64,000 bases of DNA, from assembly GCA_913054135.1 (NCBI GenBank), contig CAJXJK010000013.1:62001-126000 (forward strand), read 5' to 3'. A model generated the notes under the pieces. That model saw only the letters and a program-made list of their open reading frames with translations, searched no databases and was not told the DNA's origin. How positions within the stretch are numbered: the first letter of the stretch is position 1; every line of letters begins with the position of its first letter. The translations under genes and the position numbers were made by a program. Positions 26,622 through 35,540 of this stretch are shown here, piece after piece. Source of the stretch: an uncultured Flavobacteriales bacterium. GTDB taxonomy: Bacteria > Bacteroidota > Bacteroidia > Flavobacteriales_D > Crocinitomicaceae.

Positions 26622-29510
26622 ATGTTCAAATACCTCAAGACTTTACTTACAGTATTTATATTAATCCTGGCCCATAATCTTACGGCTCAAACCACATTCT
26701 TTGAATCCTTTGATGAAGGTGATGGTTCAACTGCTGGTACTGATGATGTAGGCACAGTGGCTTGGACAGCCACTTGTCCAGATTGTATTGATGCTGGAGA
26801 TTACTATAACATTCAAGGAGGTCAGCTAGAAGGCCAAGATACAAATGGTCCTGCAACCTTTGAGTCATCAGCAATTGATATCTCTTCATGTACTTTTTTT
26901 GAAATCAACTTAAAGATTAAAGAAGAAGGTACTTTAGAAGGTTGTGGTACAGGTTGTAATGCAGTTGATTGGATTCAGCTAGAATATAACGTTGATAACA
27001 CGGGATGGCAAGTACCATCAAATTCTTTCTTTTGCGCAGGTCCATGTGCTGATTTGAGTGTAATCCATGCAGATGATGTCACAGATTCTTTAATGTATTC
27101 TACAGGATGTATTAATGGAGGAGCAAGTTTACAGATTCGAGTGACTATTCAATCATGGGCAGCAAGTGAAAGATGGCTGATTGATGATATTGAAGTAGCT
27201 TGTACAACAGGTCCTTCAGTGAATGCAGGACTTGATCAAACAACATGTGATGGTCAAGATGTGACTTTAACGGCTACTAACCCAGATATGGCAGTTATTT
27301 CTTGGGATAATAATGTTACGGATGGTGTTGCTTTTACACCACCTCTGGGAACCACAACTTATACGGTAACGGCAACTGCCGGAGCTTGCAGTGTTACTGA
27401 TGAAGTAGATGTTGTAGTGACTTCTGGTCCAACATTCACAGTTGTAGGAACTGATGCCACTTCTTGTACAGCACCTTTTGATGGGGTAATAACGTTGAGT
27501 GGTTTGACAGGGGGAGAAGATTATGACTTGGCTTATTTTGACGGAGGAATTGTGGGGCCAGCTACTTTTACAGCTAACGGTTCGGGGGAGATTATTATTT
27601 CTGGTTTAGAGCCTGGTTCTTATACCAACTTCGCCCTTGATTCTTCAGGATGTATAACAATTGACAATACGGCTATTAACATCACAACACCCGGCTCACC
27701 AACAATAGGTGCTGGTCTTGATCAAACAATTTGCGAAGGACAGTCTGTGACTTTAACAGCTAATAACCCTGATGTTGCTGTTCTTAGCTGGGATAATAGC
27801 GTAGTGGATGGAGTTCCGTTTGCTCCGGGCGTAGGTGTCGTTAATTACACGGTTACTGGAGATTTATTGGGATGTACGGCATCAGATGTTGTGACGGTAA
27901 CTGTAAATGCAACTCCAACGGTGAATGTAACGCCAGCTGGTCCGTTTGCTCCAACTGCCGGTACACAAAACTTGGCAGCAACTCCTGCCGGCGGAACATG
28001 GTCTTCTGATTGTGGTGCTTGCTTAAATGCTACTACAGGGGTGTTTGACCCGGCTGTTGCGGGTGTAGGAACTTGGAATATTTGTTATGATGCTGGTGTG
28101 CCTCCTTGTGACGATCAAGAGTGTATTCAAATAGTTGTGACAGGAAATTGTCTTTTAACGGGGGTAATTACTAGCAGTAATCCTTCATGTTTTGGTTTCA
28201 GTGATGGCTCAGCAACAATTAATACTTCCAATGCAACTGGTAATCAAACTTTCGTTATCACTGATTCTCAGGGTAACGTAGTGAATGTGGCCAATTCAAA
28301 TACGGCTAACAATTTAAGTGGCGGCTGGTATTATTTGAATGTAACAGATGAATTCCCTTGCAATTATTTAGATTCAGTTTTCTTGGTTGATCCACTTCAA
28401 ATTGATATCGATTTAGATATTACAGATCCTTTGTGTTATGGTGTTCCAACAGGTTTAGCTGTTGCAGATACAGTATATAATTATCAAGGTGCTTACGGAC
28501 AAATCAGCTATTTCTGGGCACCTAATCCAGGCCAAAACGGAATCGGAGAAGATTCACTAATGAACGTGGGCGGAGGAGATTATACTTTGATTATTAATGA
28601 CGAAAATGGATGTACTGAAACTTTTGACTTCACTATCACATACCCTGATTCGTTATTCTTTCAGGAATTGGGATCTGACCCAGCTTTCTGTAGACAGTTA
28701 GTGTTTCAATCTGGTAACGGAGTGGTTTTCGCAGCAGCAAGTGGCGGAACACCAGATTACGATTATACTTGGACGAATTTGCAAACTTCTACTACAACTA
28801 ACAATACTACTTGGGGAGGCTTAAACCCGGGAGATTATCAAATAACAGTAACCGACAATAACAATTGTGTGCTACAGCAAACGATAACTTTAGATTCATT
28901 GAATCCACAGGCCGATTATGATATTACTTCTCCTCAGTTTTTAACTGCTGGAATTTGTGAAGGTACTGCGGTGGTTGACGTGACTGTTTCAAATCAATCT
29001 TCAAATTATGCTAACCCAAATAACCCAAACGCCGATACTACTTTCTTTTGGAATTTTAATTACGATCCACTAAATCCAGGTTTAGGATGGTTGATTTCTC
29101 ATGATGAGAATGAAGTATTTGACACTTCTTATACAACAGGCGGTACTTATGAGATTTGTTTAGTTGCGTTAAATAAGAACGGTTGTTCAGATACTACGTG
29201 CAAAGAAATTCTCGTGTTTGATCCATTAGCTTTTACACCACCAAATGTGTTTACGCCTAATGGTGACGGTTCTAATGATGAATTTACTTTTAGTTTTTAT
29301 GCCAAAGCGGTCGTTGAGTTTTCGTGCATCATTGTTGACAGATGGGGTAGAGTGGTGACTGAATTCAATTCAATTACTGACACTTGGAATGGAGAAAACA
29401 ATGCAGGGAATATGTGCCCTGACGGCGTATATTTCTATACTTATGAAGGTGTTGCTGAGAACGGAGATGAACTCAAAGGCCAAGGAAATATCCACCTTTT
29501 AGGTCAATAA
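26622..29510 (+). CDS. Large secreted Ig/PKD-type repeat protein with T9SS type B (gliding-motility) C-terminal domain
   Basis: A 962-residue protein with a signal peptide ending near LTAQ. Residues about 25-195 form a Cys-rich N-terminal domain. Two Ig-like repeats start with related VNAGLDQT / IGAGLDQT segments (about 200-280 and 360-430), and SprB-like modules follow (NPSCFGFSDGSATI, about 525-590, and a further one near 715-770). The last 90 residues (PPNVFTPNGDGSNDEF, then DRWGRVV) are the T9SS type B sorting domain found on gliding adhesins. It should be exported across the outer membrane and displayed or released. The ligand is unknown. Confidence 0.88.
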   Translation: MFKYLKTLLTVFILILAHNLTAQTTFFESFDEGDGSTAGTDDVGTVAWTATCPDCIDAGDYYNIQGGQLEGQDTNGPATFESSAIDISSCTFFEINLKIKEEGTLEGCGTGCNAVDWIQLEYNVDNTGWQVPSNSFFCAGPCADLSVIHADDVTDSLMYSTGCINGGASLQIRVTIQSWAASERWLIDDIEVACTTGPSVNAGLDQTTCDGQDVTLTATNPDMAVISWDNNVTDGVAFTPPLGTTTYTVTATAGACSVTDEVDVVVTSGPTFTVVGTDATSCTAPFDGVITLSGLTGGEDYDLAYFDGGIVGPATFTANGSGEIIISGLEPGSYTNFALDSSGCITIDNTAINITTPGSPTIGAGLDQTICEGQSVTLTANNPDVAVLSWDNSVVDGVPFAPGVGVVNYTVTGDLLGCTASDVVTVTVNATPTVNVTPAGPFAPTAGTQNLAATPAGGTWSSDCGACLNATTGVFDPAVAGVGTWNICYDAGVPPCDDQECIQIVVTGNCLLTGVITSSNPSCFGFSDGSATINTSNATGNQTFVITDSQGNVVNVANSNTANNLSGGWYYLNVTDEFPCNYLDSVFLVDPLQIDIDLDITDPLCYGVPTGLAVADTVYNYQGAYGQISYFWAPNPGQNGIGEDSLMNVGGGDYTLIINDENGCTETFDFTITYPDSLFFQELGSDPAFCRQLVFQSGNGVVFAAASGGTPDYDYTWTNLQTSTTTNNTTWGGLNPGDYQITVTDNNNCVLQQTITLDSLNPQADYDITSPQFLTAGICEGTAVVDVTVSNQSSNYANPNNPNADTTFFWNFNYDPLNPGLGWLISHDENEVFDTSYTTGGTYEICLVALNKNGCSDTTCKEILVFDPLAFTPPNVFTPNGDGSNDEFTFSFYAKAVVEFSCIIVDRWGRVVTEFNSITDTWNGENNAGNMCPDGVYFYTYEGVAENGDELKGQGNIHLLGQ

Positions 29511-29528
29511 AGCCTAATTTGAAATGTA

Positions 29529-29536
29529 TATCTTTG
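29529..29536 (+). promoter_or_regulatory. Candidate -7 element before the MFS exporter
   Basis: TATCTTTG matches TAnnTTTG and lies 10 bp before the ATG. No TTTG -33 element is at the usual distance, so support is partial. Confidence 0.4.
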
Positions 29537-29546
29537 CCATCTAATT

Positions 29547-30827
29547 ATGGCGCAAAAAGCAACATCTAAGGGTTCTCTTTTATTTATTTTTATTACCGTC
29601 CTCATTGACATTATGGGGATTGCGATAATTATTCCGGTTTTCCCTGATTTAATTGAAGCACTTACCGGTCAACAGACAAGTGAGGCCAGTTTAGACGGAG
29701 GTCTTTTAATAGCTTCTTTTGCCATCATGCAATTCCTCTTTTCTCCTTTATTAGGTGAATTGAGTGATAGATTTGGAAGGCGTCCAGTTCTTTTTATAGC
29801 CTTAGCAGGTCTTGGAGTTGATTATTTATTTCAAGCCTTCGCTCCAACTTTAGCCCTCTTATTTGTTGGTAGAATGTTAGCGGGAGTATGTGGAGCGTCA
29901 CATACAGTTGCTGCAGCTTACATTGCTGATGTGAGCACACCTCAAAATAAGGCTAAGAACTTTGGTTTACTTGGTGCTGCCTTTGGCTTAGGGTTTTTCT
30001 TAGGACCAATGATTGGTGGAGTTTGCGCACAATGGGGATATCAGGTTCCCTTCATTGCTGCAGCCATTATGACCTTTCTAAATTTAATATTCGGATTAAT
30101 TGTTCTTCCAGAATCGTTAAAACCTGAAAATAGAAGGCCGATCAATTGGCGAAATGTGATTCCAGGTGTTTCTTTGAAACATCTATCAAAATACAAGAGT
30201 TTAGGTTTATTAATACTGGCATTTATACTGGTTCAACTGTCTGGTAGAGTAATGGAATCAATTTGGACCTTCTTCACGAAGACGGCCTTTGAATGGAGCC
30301 CGGCCGCGATTGGAGTGAGTTTAGGGGTAGTTGGTTTATTAGTAGGAATCGTGCAAGCGGTTGTTGTTGGTAAGGTGGTTAAAAGGTTTGGGAAGAAGAA
30401 AGCTATTCTTGCCGGATTTGTATTGTCAACTGTAGGTCTGTTCGGTATCTCTGTGGCTTTTAGTGAAACGATCTTGTACATTGCCTTAATTCCCTACATA
30501 CTTGGAGGAATTGCTGGTCCAACAATGCAAGGATTGATGTCCAATTCGGTTAAAGAAAACGAGCAAGGGAACCTTCAGGGTGCATTAACGAGTATGATTA
30601 GCTTAACAGCAGTTTTAGGCCCTTTAATCTACACTACGCTCTTCTTCACCTTCTCAGCTGATGATGCTCCGGTAAAATTCTATGGCGCACCTTATGTGGC
30701 TTCAGCCGTTATAATGATTTTGGCAAGTGTGATTGTTTACATTGCACTCAAAAGATTGCCAGATGATGGTGAGGATGAAGACAGTTCTGATTCAACAGAA
30801 GTTGAGATGGCAGTAACTACTGATTAG
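29547..30827 (+). CDS. MFS exporter of the tetracycline-resistance (TetA) type
   Basis: A 426-residue inner-membrane protein with 12 predicted helices. The loop 2-3 motif GELSDRFGRRPVLF (about 71-84) is the MFS motif A, and the first helix DIMGIAIIIPVFPDL is typical of TCR/TetA drug:H+ antiporters. Chromosomal homologues are widespread in Bacteroidota and need not confer tetracycline resistance. The C-terminal tail is acidic. The 3' end overlaps the next, convergent gene by 11 bp. Confidence 0.85.
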   Translation: MAQKATSKGSLLFIFITVLIDIMGIAIIIPVFPDLIEALTGQQTSEASLDGGLLIASFAIMQFLFSPLLGELSDRFGRRPVLFIALAGLGVDYLFQAFAPTLALLFVGRMLAGVCGASHTVAAAYIADVSTPQNKAKNFGLLGAAFGLGFFLGPMIGGVCAQWGYQVPFIAAAIMTFLNLIFGLIVLPESLKPENRRPINWRNVIPGVSLKHLSKYKSLGLLILAFILVQLSGRVMESIWTFFTKTAFEWSPAAIGVSLGVVGLLVGIVQAVVVGKVVKRFGKKKAILAGFVLSTVGLFGISVAFSETILYIALIPYILGGIAGPTMQGLMSNSVKENEQGNLQGALTSMISLTAVLGPLIYTTLFFTFSADDAPVKFYGAPYVASAVIMILASVIVYIALKRLPDDGEDEDSSDSTEVEMAVTTD

Positions 30828-32970
30828 TCTTAGCCTTGAATTCTTCTTCAGTAAGGTATTCGCCTTTGTATTCGTAGATCGGAGTCATATTCTCAAGACC
30901 ATAAGTTTTATAGTCCTCAAGGGCCGCATCTGCTTCTTCTCTAGTATCAAATTGTTTTGAATAGTAATTCAATGTTCCGTCAAAGGCTTTGTCAACTTTA
31001 ACTCCTCCAATATTGTAAAGGATATCTAGCTCTTCATTTGATAAGTTTCCTGTTGTAGACGTCATCAAGACTCTGAACTTAACTCCTGACATATCAAATG
31101 TATTTGTATTCGTAGTTGTCGTGTCCTTGTCTGGTGGGTCTACGAAAGTCTGTCTCTCATTATCTTCATTATAGTTGTAAGGTAAATCCTTAGTCTCAAC
31201 ACCAGCATCTTTCAGTGTCACACGTTTTTGACCTTTATAAGCAACAACAAAAGCAGATTTGTATCCTTGACCCTTAACGTCTTTTCTAAGAACTTCAGCA
31301 TCTTCAAAATTATCAAATGAACCTGTGTAGTATCTGGTGATACCATCTTTAGCAGTCACCTCTGTGACATCTATACCTGGGAAGAGTTTCTCCTTGTCTA
31401 CTTTCTTTTTGAAGGCTCCTAATTGTACTCTAAACAATTGTTCAGTTTCAGTCGCAACTTCTGGTCCTTCATAACCATTTTCAAGGTTCGCTTGATCAAC
31501 CTTGTCAACTACCTCTTTGTCAACCGGGATGTACTTATCTTTTTGTGAACCATCTCTAGCAATTAACTCTACGTCAATTCCTCTATCTTGTAATTCTTTA
31601 CTTGCCGCAACAGCATCTTCAATCTTTTCGTATTCTCCCAAAATGTAATAAACAGTGTCTCCTCTTGTCTCAGATTTGAAATCGTTATATCCTAGGTATT
31701 CATGAAGTTCATTTGCCGAAACATCCTTTTGCTCTTTACCAATAATCACCACATAAGACATTTTAGCTTTTCCGTTGGCATAAGGATCAACTAATTTAGG
31801 TTGACCTTTGTGACCAAACTCAACTACCATTTTGTTTTCAATAAAATCATGGTCATATCCTGTTGAATCATTGAACTCTCTCCAGTGCTTGGCAATATCT
31901 TCTTCGCTCATGGTAACACCAAACTCATCTACCCAAGTCTCTTCTGGTGTATCAAGTTCATCATCTCTGTAGTCAGGAACTCCGTCTCCGTCACCATCTA
32001 AAGGACATCCTTTTTCATCAACTAAAGCTTCTATTGGTGTGTCAGCACATTCATCATGGGCATCAATTATACCATCCTTATCCCAATCCGATTGGTCAAA
32101 ATCGGCATATAATTCAATGTCAGAATCATCAGTTGGATCAAATGCTTTGTCTGTTGGAAATTGAAGGTCATAACTCAAAGAAACAGTGGTTGTCCAAAGT
32201 TTATCCTTGTATCCATCACCATGCCTTTGCGGCCCAACACCAGCTTGAGAAATGTTGTCAATTAAATCTGTAAATGTGAAGTAGAAAGTTGAAGAAACTC
32301 TAAAGTCCCATCTTGGAGATAAATGCCACTCCATTCCTAAACTCAAAGGAATTGCAAAACTCTGTTCACGATAATCTCCAAGGCTGTCTAAGTTTTGTTC
32401 TCTCAAATCAGTTTCGTAAGTATAATCTCTATACATTTCTGTAGCTGTTGAAGCTAATGGGCTATCTTCAGCGGTACTCATGATAGATCCATCTGACCAA
32501 TAGTAATATGGATTACCGTTTGCATCTAACAAATCAGTTTTAGATAAAAACTCAAATGATGCAAAACCTACACCAACATAAGGATGAAATAAGTTTCTTT
32601 TATTCGTGAATAAGGGAAAGAAGTTGTAGTACAACTGTACTCCGGCCATTCTAACTCTTGATTCGAAATTGAAATTTCGTTCTAAAGACCTTTCGTTTGC
32701 GGCAATTTTACCATATGAAGCACTAAATTCAGCATTGAAATACTTAGTCATTGGAAAATTCACATAGGCTGTTCCGTAGTATCTTGCTACAGTAGGCACG
32801 AATTTTCTTTGATAATCTTGGATTTCACCATAATACTGCATGGTTCCAACTCCAAGTCCAATTCTAGGTCTAAAAACTCCACTCAAGGTATCCATTTGAC
32901 CTTGTGAAAACGAGCTTGTGCTACCTAAAAGGATTGAGGTGAGCAAAATATATTTCAGATAAATCTTCAT
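30817..32970 (-). CDS. Outer-membrane beta-barrel protein with TSP3 and SPOR-like repeats
   Basis: A 717-residue protein with a signal peptide (about 1-22). An N-terminal outer-membrane barrel of roughly 250 residues starts with RPRIGLGVGTMQYYGEIQDY and has alternating aromatic strands. Calcium-binding thrombospondin type 3 repeats follow (DWDKDGIIDAHDECADTP and DGDGDGVPDYRDDE, about 285-330). The C-terminal half holds about three to four SPOR-like units (for example FRVQLGAFKKKVDKEKL and YYTGSFDNFEDAEVLR). The layout suggests an OmpA-like link between outer membrane and peptidoglycan. Its partner and function are unknown. Confidence 0.75.
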   Translation of the reverse strand: MKIYLKYILLTSILLGSTSSFSQGQMDTLSGVFRPRIGLGVGTMQYYGEIQDYQRKFVPTVARYYGTAYVNFPMTKYFNAEFSASYGKIAANERSLERNFNFESRVRMAGVQLYYNFFPLFTNKRNLFHPYVGVGFASFEFLSKTDLLDANGNPYYYWSDGSIMSTAEDSPLASTATEMYRDYTYETDLREQNLDSLGDYREQSFAIPLSLGMEWHLSPRWDFRVSSTFYFTFTDLIDNISQAGVGPQRHGDGYKDKLWTTTVSLSYDLQFPTDKAFDPTDDSDIELYADFDQSDWDKDGIIDAHDECADTPIEALVDEKGCPLDGDGDGVPDYRDDELDTPEETWVDEFGVTMSEEDIAKHWREFNDSTGYDHDFIENKMVVEFGHKGQPKLVDPYANGKAKMSYVVIIGKEQKDVSANELHEYLGYNDFKSETRGDTVYYILGEYEKIEDAVAASKELQDRGIDVELIARDGSQKDKYIPVDKEVVDKVDQANLENGYEGPEVATETEQLFRVQLGAFKKKVDKEKLFPGIDVTEVTAKDGITRYYTGSFDNFEDAEVLRKDVKGQGYKSAFVVAYKGQKRVTLKDAGVETKDLPYNYNEDNERQTFVDPPDKDTTTTNTNTFDMSGVKFRVLMTSTTGNLSNEELDILYNIGGVKVDKAFDGTLNYYSKQFDTREEADAALEDYKTYGLENMTPIYEYKGEYLTEEEFKAKTNQ

Positions 32971-33068
32971 TTATGAAATTAAAGATAACTCATTTAGATA
33001 GTGTAAATCAAGAAAAATGACATCTTTATTAACAGTCATAATTGAAAAATTGCTTCTAAACTCTCTAT

Positions 33069-34445
33069 TTATTCAGAAGGAAATTCAAATTTATAGTCAG
33101 ACATATCTACTTGGAAGATGTCTCTTGCTCCCAAGCCACCATTGGTTGAAGATGAGAATGTAGCGTAAAATGCTTTCTTCATTTCAACATTGTAATTGAA
33201 GTGAGTTTCGTCTGAAACCGTGTTAATAGGATATCCTAAATTTACTGGAGTGCTCCACTCACCATCCTTGTTTTCAGATACAAAGATGTCATATCCACCC
33301 ATACCAACATGGCCAGTAGAGCTAAAGAATAAATATTTTTCATCCGGCGTAACGAATACTGTAGTTTCTTGTCCACTAGTGTTGATCTTTGCTCCTAAGT
33401 TTGTTGGTTTTCCCCATGATTTCCCAACCTTTACAGAAGTCCAAATATCACTTCTTCCTTGACCACCTTTACGCTCTGATACAAAGTACATAGTGTTTCC
33501 GTCTGCTGTTAGTGACGGTAAGGCATCAAACCATAAAGAATTAATTGGTTTTCCAATTGACTTCGGAGAGTTCCAGCCACCTCTGTTGTTCAATTTACAC
33601 ATGAAAATATCTGTGTGTTTAGATTTTGGCTTTGGCTTAGCCATGGCCATTGTATTCACCGAAATGTAAAGGTACTTACCATCAGGAGAGATGTAATTTA
33701 CCGCATCAAAACCATGTGAATTTAGTCTTCTAATTACCTCATGACTATTAGATGCCTCTGTCCAACTTTTGGTAGTGTCGTTCCAAAACGAAATATAAAT
33801 GTCTTCAAAGTATCTTTGATCATCTGGATTAACTCCACCGCCTTTGTTATCTGCTCGTCTACTTACAAAGTATAATGTTTTGCCATCAGGTGAAATCACT
33901 GGGGCGTAATCATCAAATGCCGAATTCACATCCATTCCCATATTTGTGATTTTCACTTTTACAGGTGACTCAATTAGTTCTTTAGCCAGTTTGCACTCGG
34001 CTATGTGAAAATCAAGTTCTAATTCTTTTTGTCTGAACTCTGTTACTTTTGCTTTTACTGATTCGTAGTGACCAATGGCCTTATCTAGCTCAGATAATCT
34101 ATGATAACATTTAGCTAACAGATATCCTGATTCAGCATCCACTTCAGGATCAGCCGCTAGTGCTTCTTCTGCGTAGTTTTTTGCTTTCTCATAGTTTCCT
34201 AAAGCCATATGGCATTCACCTAACCAATAAGTTGCTAATGGATTCTTTTTGTCTTTTACAAGAGCTTCTCTGAATTTGACGAGTGCATTTCTATACTGTC
34301 CTTCGTTATACATTCTTTTTCCCTCAGTAATCAAATATTGAGCTGTTCCTTTTTCAAAAATTGTTGAAGTAGAATCAGGAGGTGTCATGGCATTTGCATT
34401 GGCCGATAAGAAGAGTAGTAGTGTGTAAAAGAGTATTCTTTTCAT
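33069..34445 (-). CDS. TPR-PD40 (WD40-like propeller) periplasmic protein
   Basis: A 458-residue protein with a signal peptide ending near ANAM. Residues about 35-160 carry TPR repeats (AQYLITEGKRMYNEGQYRNA, LATYWLGECHMALGNYEKA). Residues about 175-440 form PD40 propeller blades with the recurring pattern SPDGKTLYFVSRR, SADGNTMYFVSERKGGQGRSDIW and TPDEKYLFFSSTGH. This architecture is shared with T9SS-associated proteins such as PorE, but the OmpA domain of PorE is absent. A scaffold role in the envelope is likely; the partner is unknown. Confidence 0.75.
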   Translation of the reverse strand: MKRILFYTLLLFLSANANAMTPPDSTSTIFEKGTAQYLITEGKRMYNEGQYRNALVKFREALVKDKKNPLATYWLGECHMALGNYEKAKNYAEEALAADPEVDAESGYLLAKCYHRLSELDKAIGHYESVKAKVTEFRQKELELDFHIAECKLAKELIESPVKVKITNMGMDVNSAFDDYAPVISPDGKTLYFVSRRADNKGGGVNPDDQRYFEDIYISFWNDTTKSWTEASNSHEVIRRLNSHGFDAVNYISPDGKYLYISVNTMAMAKPKPKSKHTDIFMCKLNNRGGWNSPKSIGKPINSLWFDALPSLTADGNTMYFVSERKGGQGRSDIWTSVKVGKSWGKPTNLGAKINTSGQETTVFVTPDEKYLFFSSTGHVGMGGYDIFVSENKDGEWSTPVNLGYPINTVSDETHFNYNVEMKKAFYATFSSSTNGGLGARDIFQVDMSDYKFEFPSE

Positions 34446-34461
34446 GTTTCAATAATTTAAC

Positions 34462-34469
34462 CAAATATA
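34462..34469 (-). promoter_or_regulatory. Candidate -7 element of the TPR-PD40 gene
   Basis: Read on the minus strand this is TATATTTG, an exact TAnnTTTG match 16 bp before the ATG. A CAGA (34488-34491), one base off the complement of TTTG, lies near the -33 position. Confidence 0.45.
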
Positions 34470-34500
34470 ACTAATTTGAAGTTTCTTCAGAAGAAGTATC

Positions 34501-35433
34501 CTATTCTTCCTCTTTGTTTACTTCATTTTCCGTGCCAATTGATTCTTTTTCAGTGTCTTCGCCTTCAACTTTCTCTCCCTTGACAGCATATTTGTTTTTA
34601 CCTAAATCAACAATTTCGTGCATTGAAAGGGTTGATGAAGTAATTGCTATTAGCGGAGCGACTGCGGCCATTATGAATGATAATACAGCAATGGTTCCCC
34701 ATAATAACTGTCCATCCGTGTCATTAGGATTTAAAGCTAAAAAGGCTTTCCACGAATAGTTAAAAGAGTAAAAGCATAAAGAGAATATTGAACCTAATGC
34801 GAAAGCAAGCCCTTTGTGACGACCAACAAAATGAATACTTTGAGCAATGTTAAGTCTTCTTCTTTCATTGACGTAATCAATGAATCCAAATCCGTAAAAA
34901 TAGAATCCAATAATTATAGGAATGACATACACCAGAATGAAATTGGCTGCACCATCCAAGAACATACCAATGACAATTACGGTCAAAATAATAGTGTATT
35001 CAACGAGCATCAAACGTAAGTTTAATCGTATTGCACGTTTGATATCTTTTACCAATTGCAAAAAATTCCAAGGGTATTTATTGCCAGTCAGAATGGCCTC
35101 AACCTTCTCTGAAACCACTGCTAGCACAGGTGAAAGCAAAATAATGACAAAGTATAAGGCAAATTTGGTGAAGAGGTAATACATCTTTTGATAGAAGATC
35201 ATCTTCAAAGTCATCCATGTCAAACCATTCAATGTGGCAATTTGATCCATGTCATGCTTAATGTGATAACCAACCGAGCCTTCAAGAGCTTCAAAGTATT
35301 TTCCTAATTCAAAAATCCCCCAAAATAAAAGGATAGGGAAAATCACAAACCAATACAGCTTATGCTTGAATACGAACTTTAGTCCGTTCCAATAGTTTTT
35401 ATATCCTATACCGAGTAGTTTGAAAAACTTCAT
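34501..35433 (-). CDS. EI24-domain integral membrane protein
   Basis: The ATG at 35433 (MKFFKLLGIGY) is preferred over an in-frame one 33 bp earlier, because the extra residues look like leader sequence and do not fit a membrane protein start. The 310-residue protein has about six hydrophobic helices in the EI24/CysZ arrangement (YWNGLKFVFKHKLYW at the start) and a cytosolic, Glu/Lys-rich tail of about 45 residues. CysZ members carry sulfate; most Bacteroidota members are uncharacterised. Confidence 0.75.
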   Translation of the reverse strand: MKFFKLLGIGYKNYWNGLKFVFKHKLYWFVIFPILLFWGIFELGKYFEALEGSVGYHIKHDMDQIATLNGLTWMTLKMIFYQKMYYLFTKFALYFVIILLSPVLAVVSEKVEAILTGNKYPWNFLQLVKDIKRAIRLNLRLMLVEYTIILTVIVIGMFLDGAANFILVYVIPIIIGFYFYGFGFIDYVNERRRLNIAQSIHFVGRHKGLAFALGSIFSLCFYSFNYSWKAFLALNPNDTDGQLLWGTIAVLSFIMAAVAPLIAITSSTLSMHEIVDLGKNKYAVKGEKVEGEDTEKESIGTENEVNKEEE

Positions 35434-35540
35434 CCACTTAATTTGGATATAAAAATACGAATGCAAATGAATTTTAAGATATCCTGCATACTATTTTTGA
35501 TACAAGCGAAAAGTATTTGTTATTTTTAGCTGAATTTTAA

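Noticed and set aside
29547-30827. Acquired tetracycline-resistance gene
   Set aside because: It is TetA-like in motif only, lies in core-like chromosome with no mobile element beside it, and its composition matches its neighbours.
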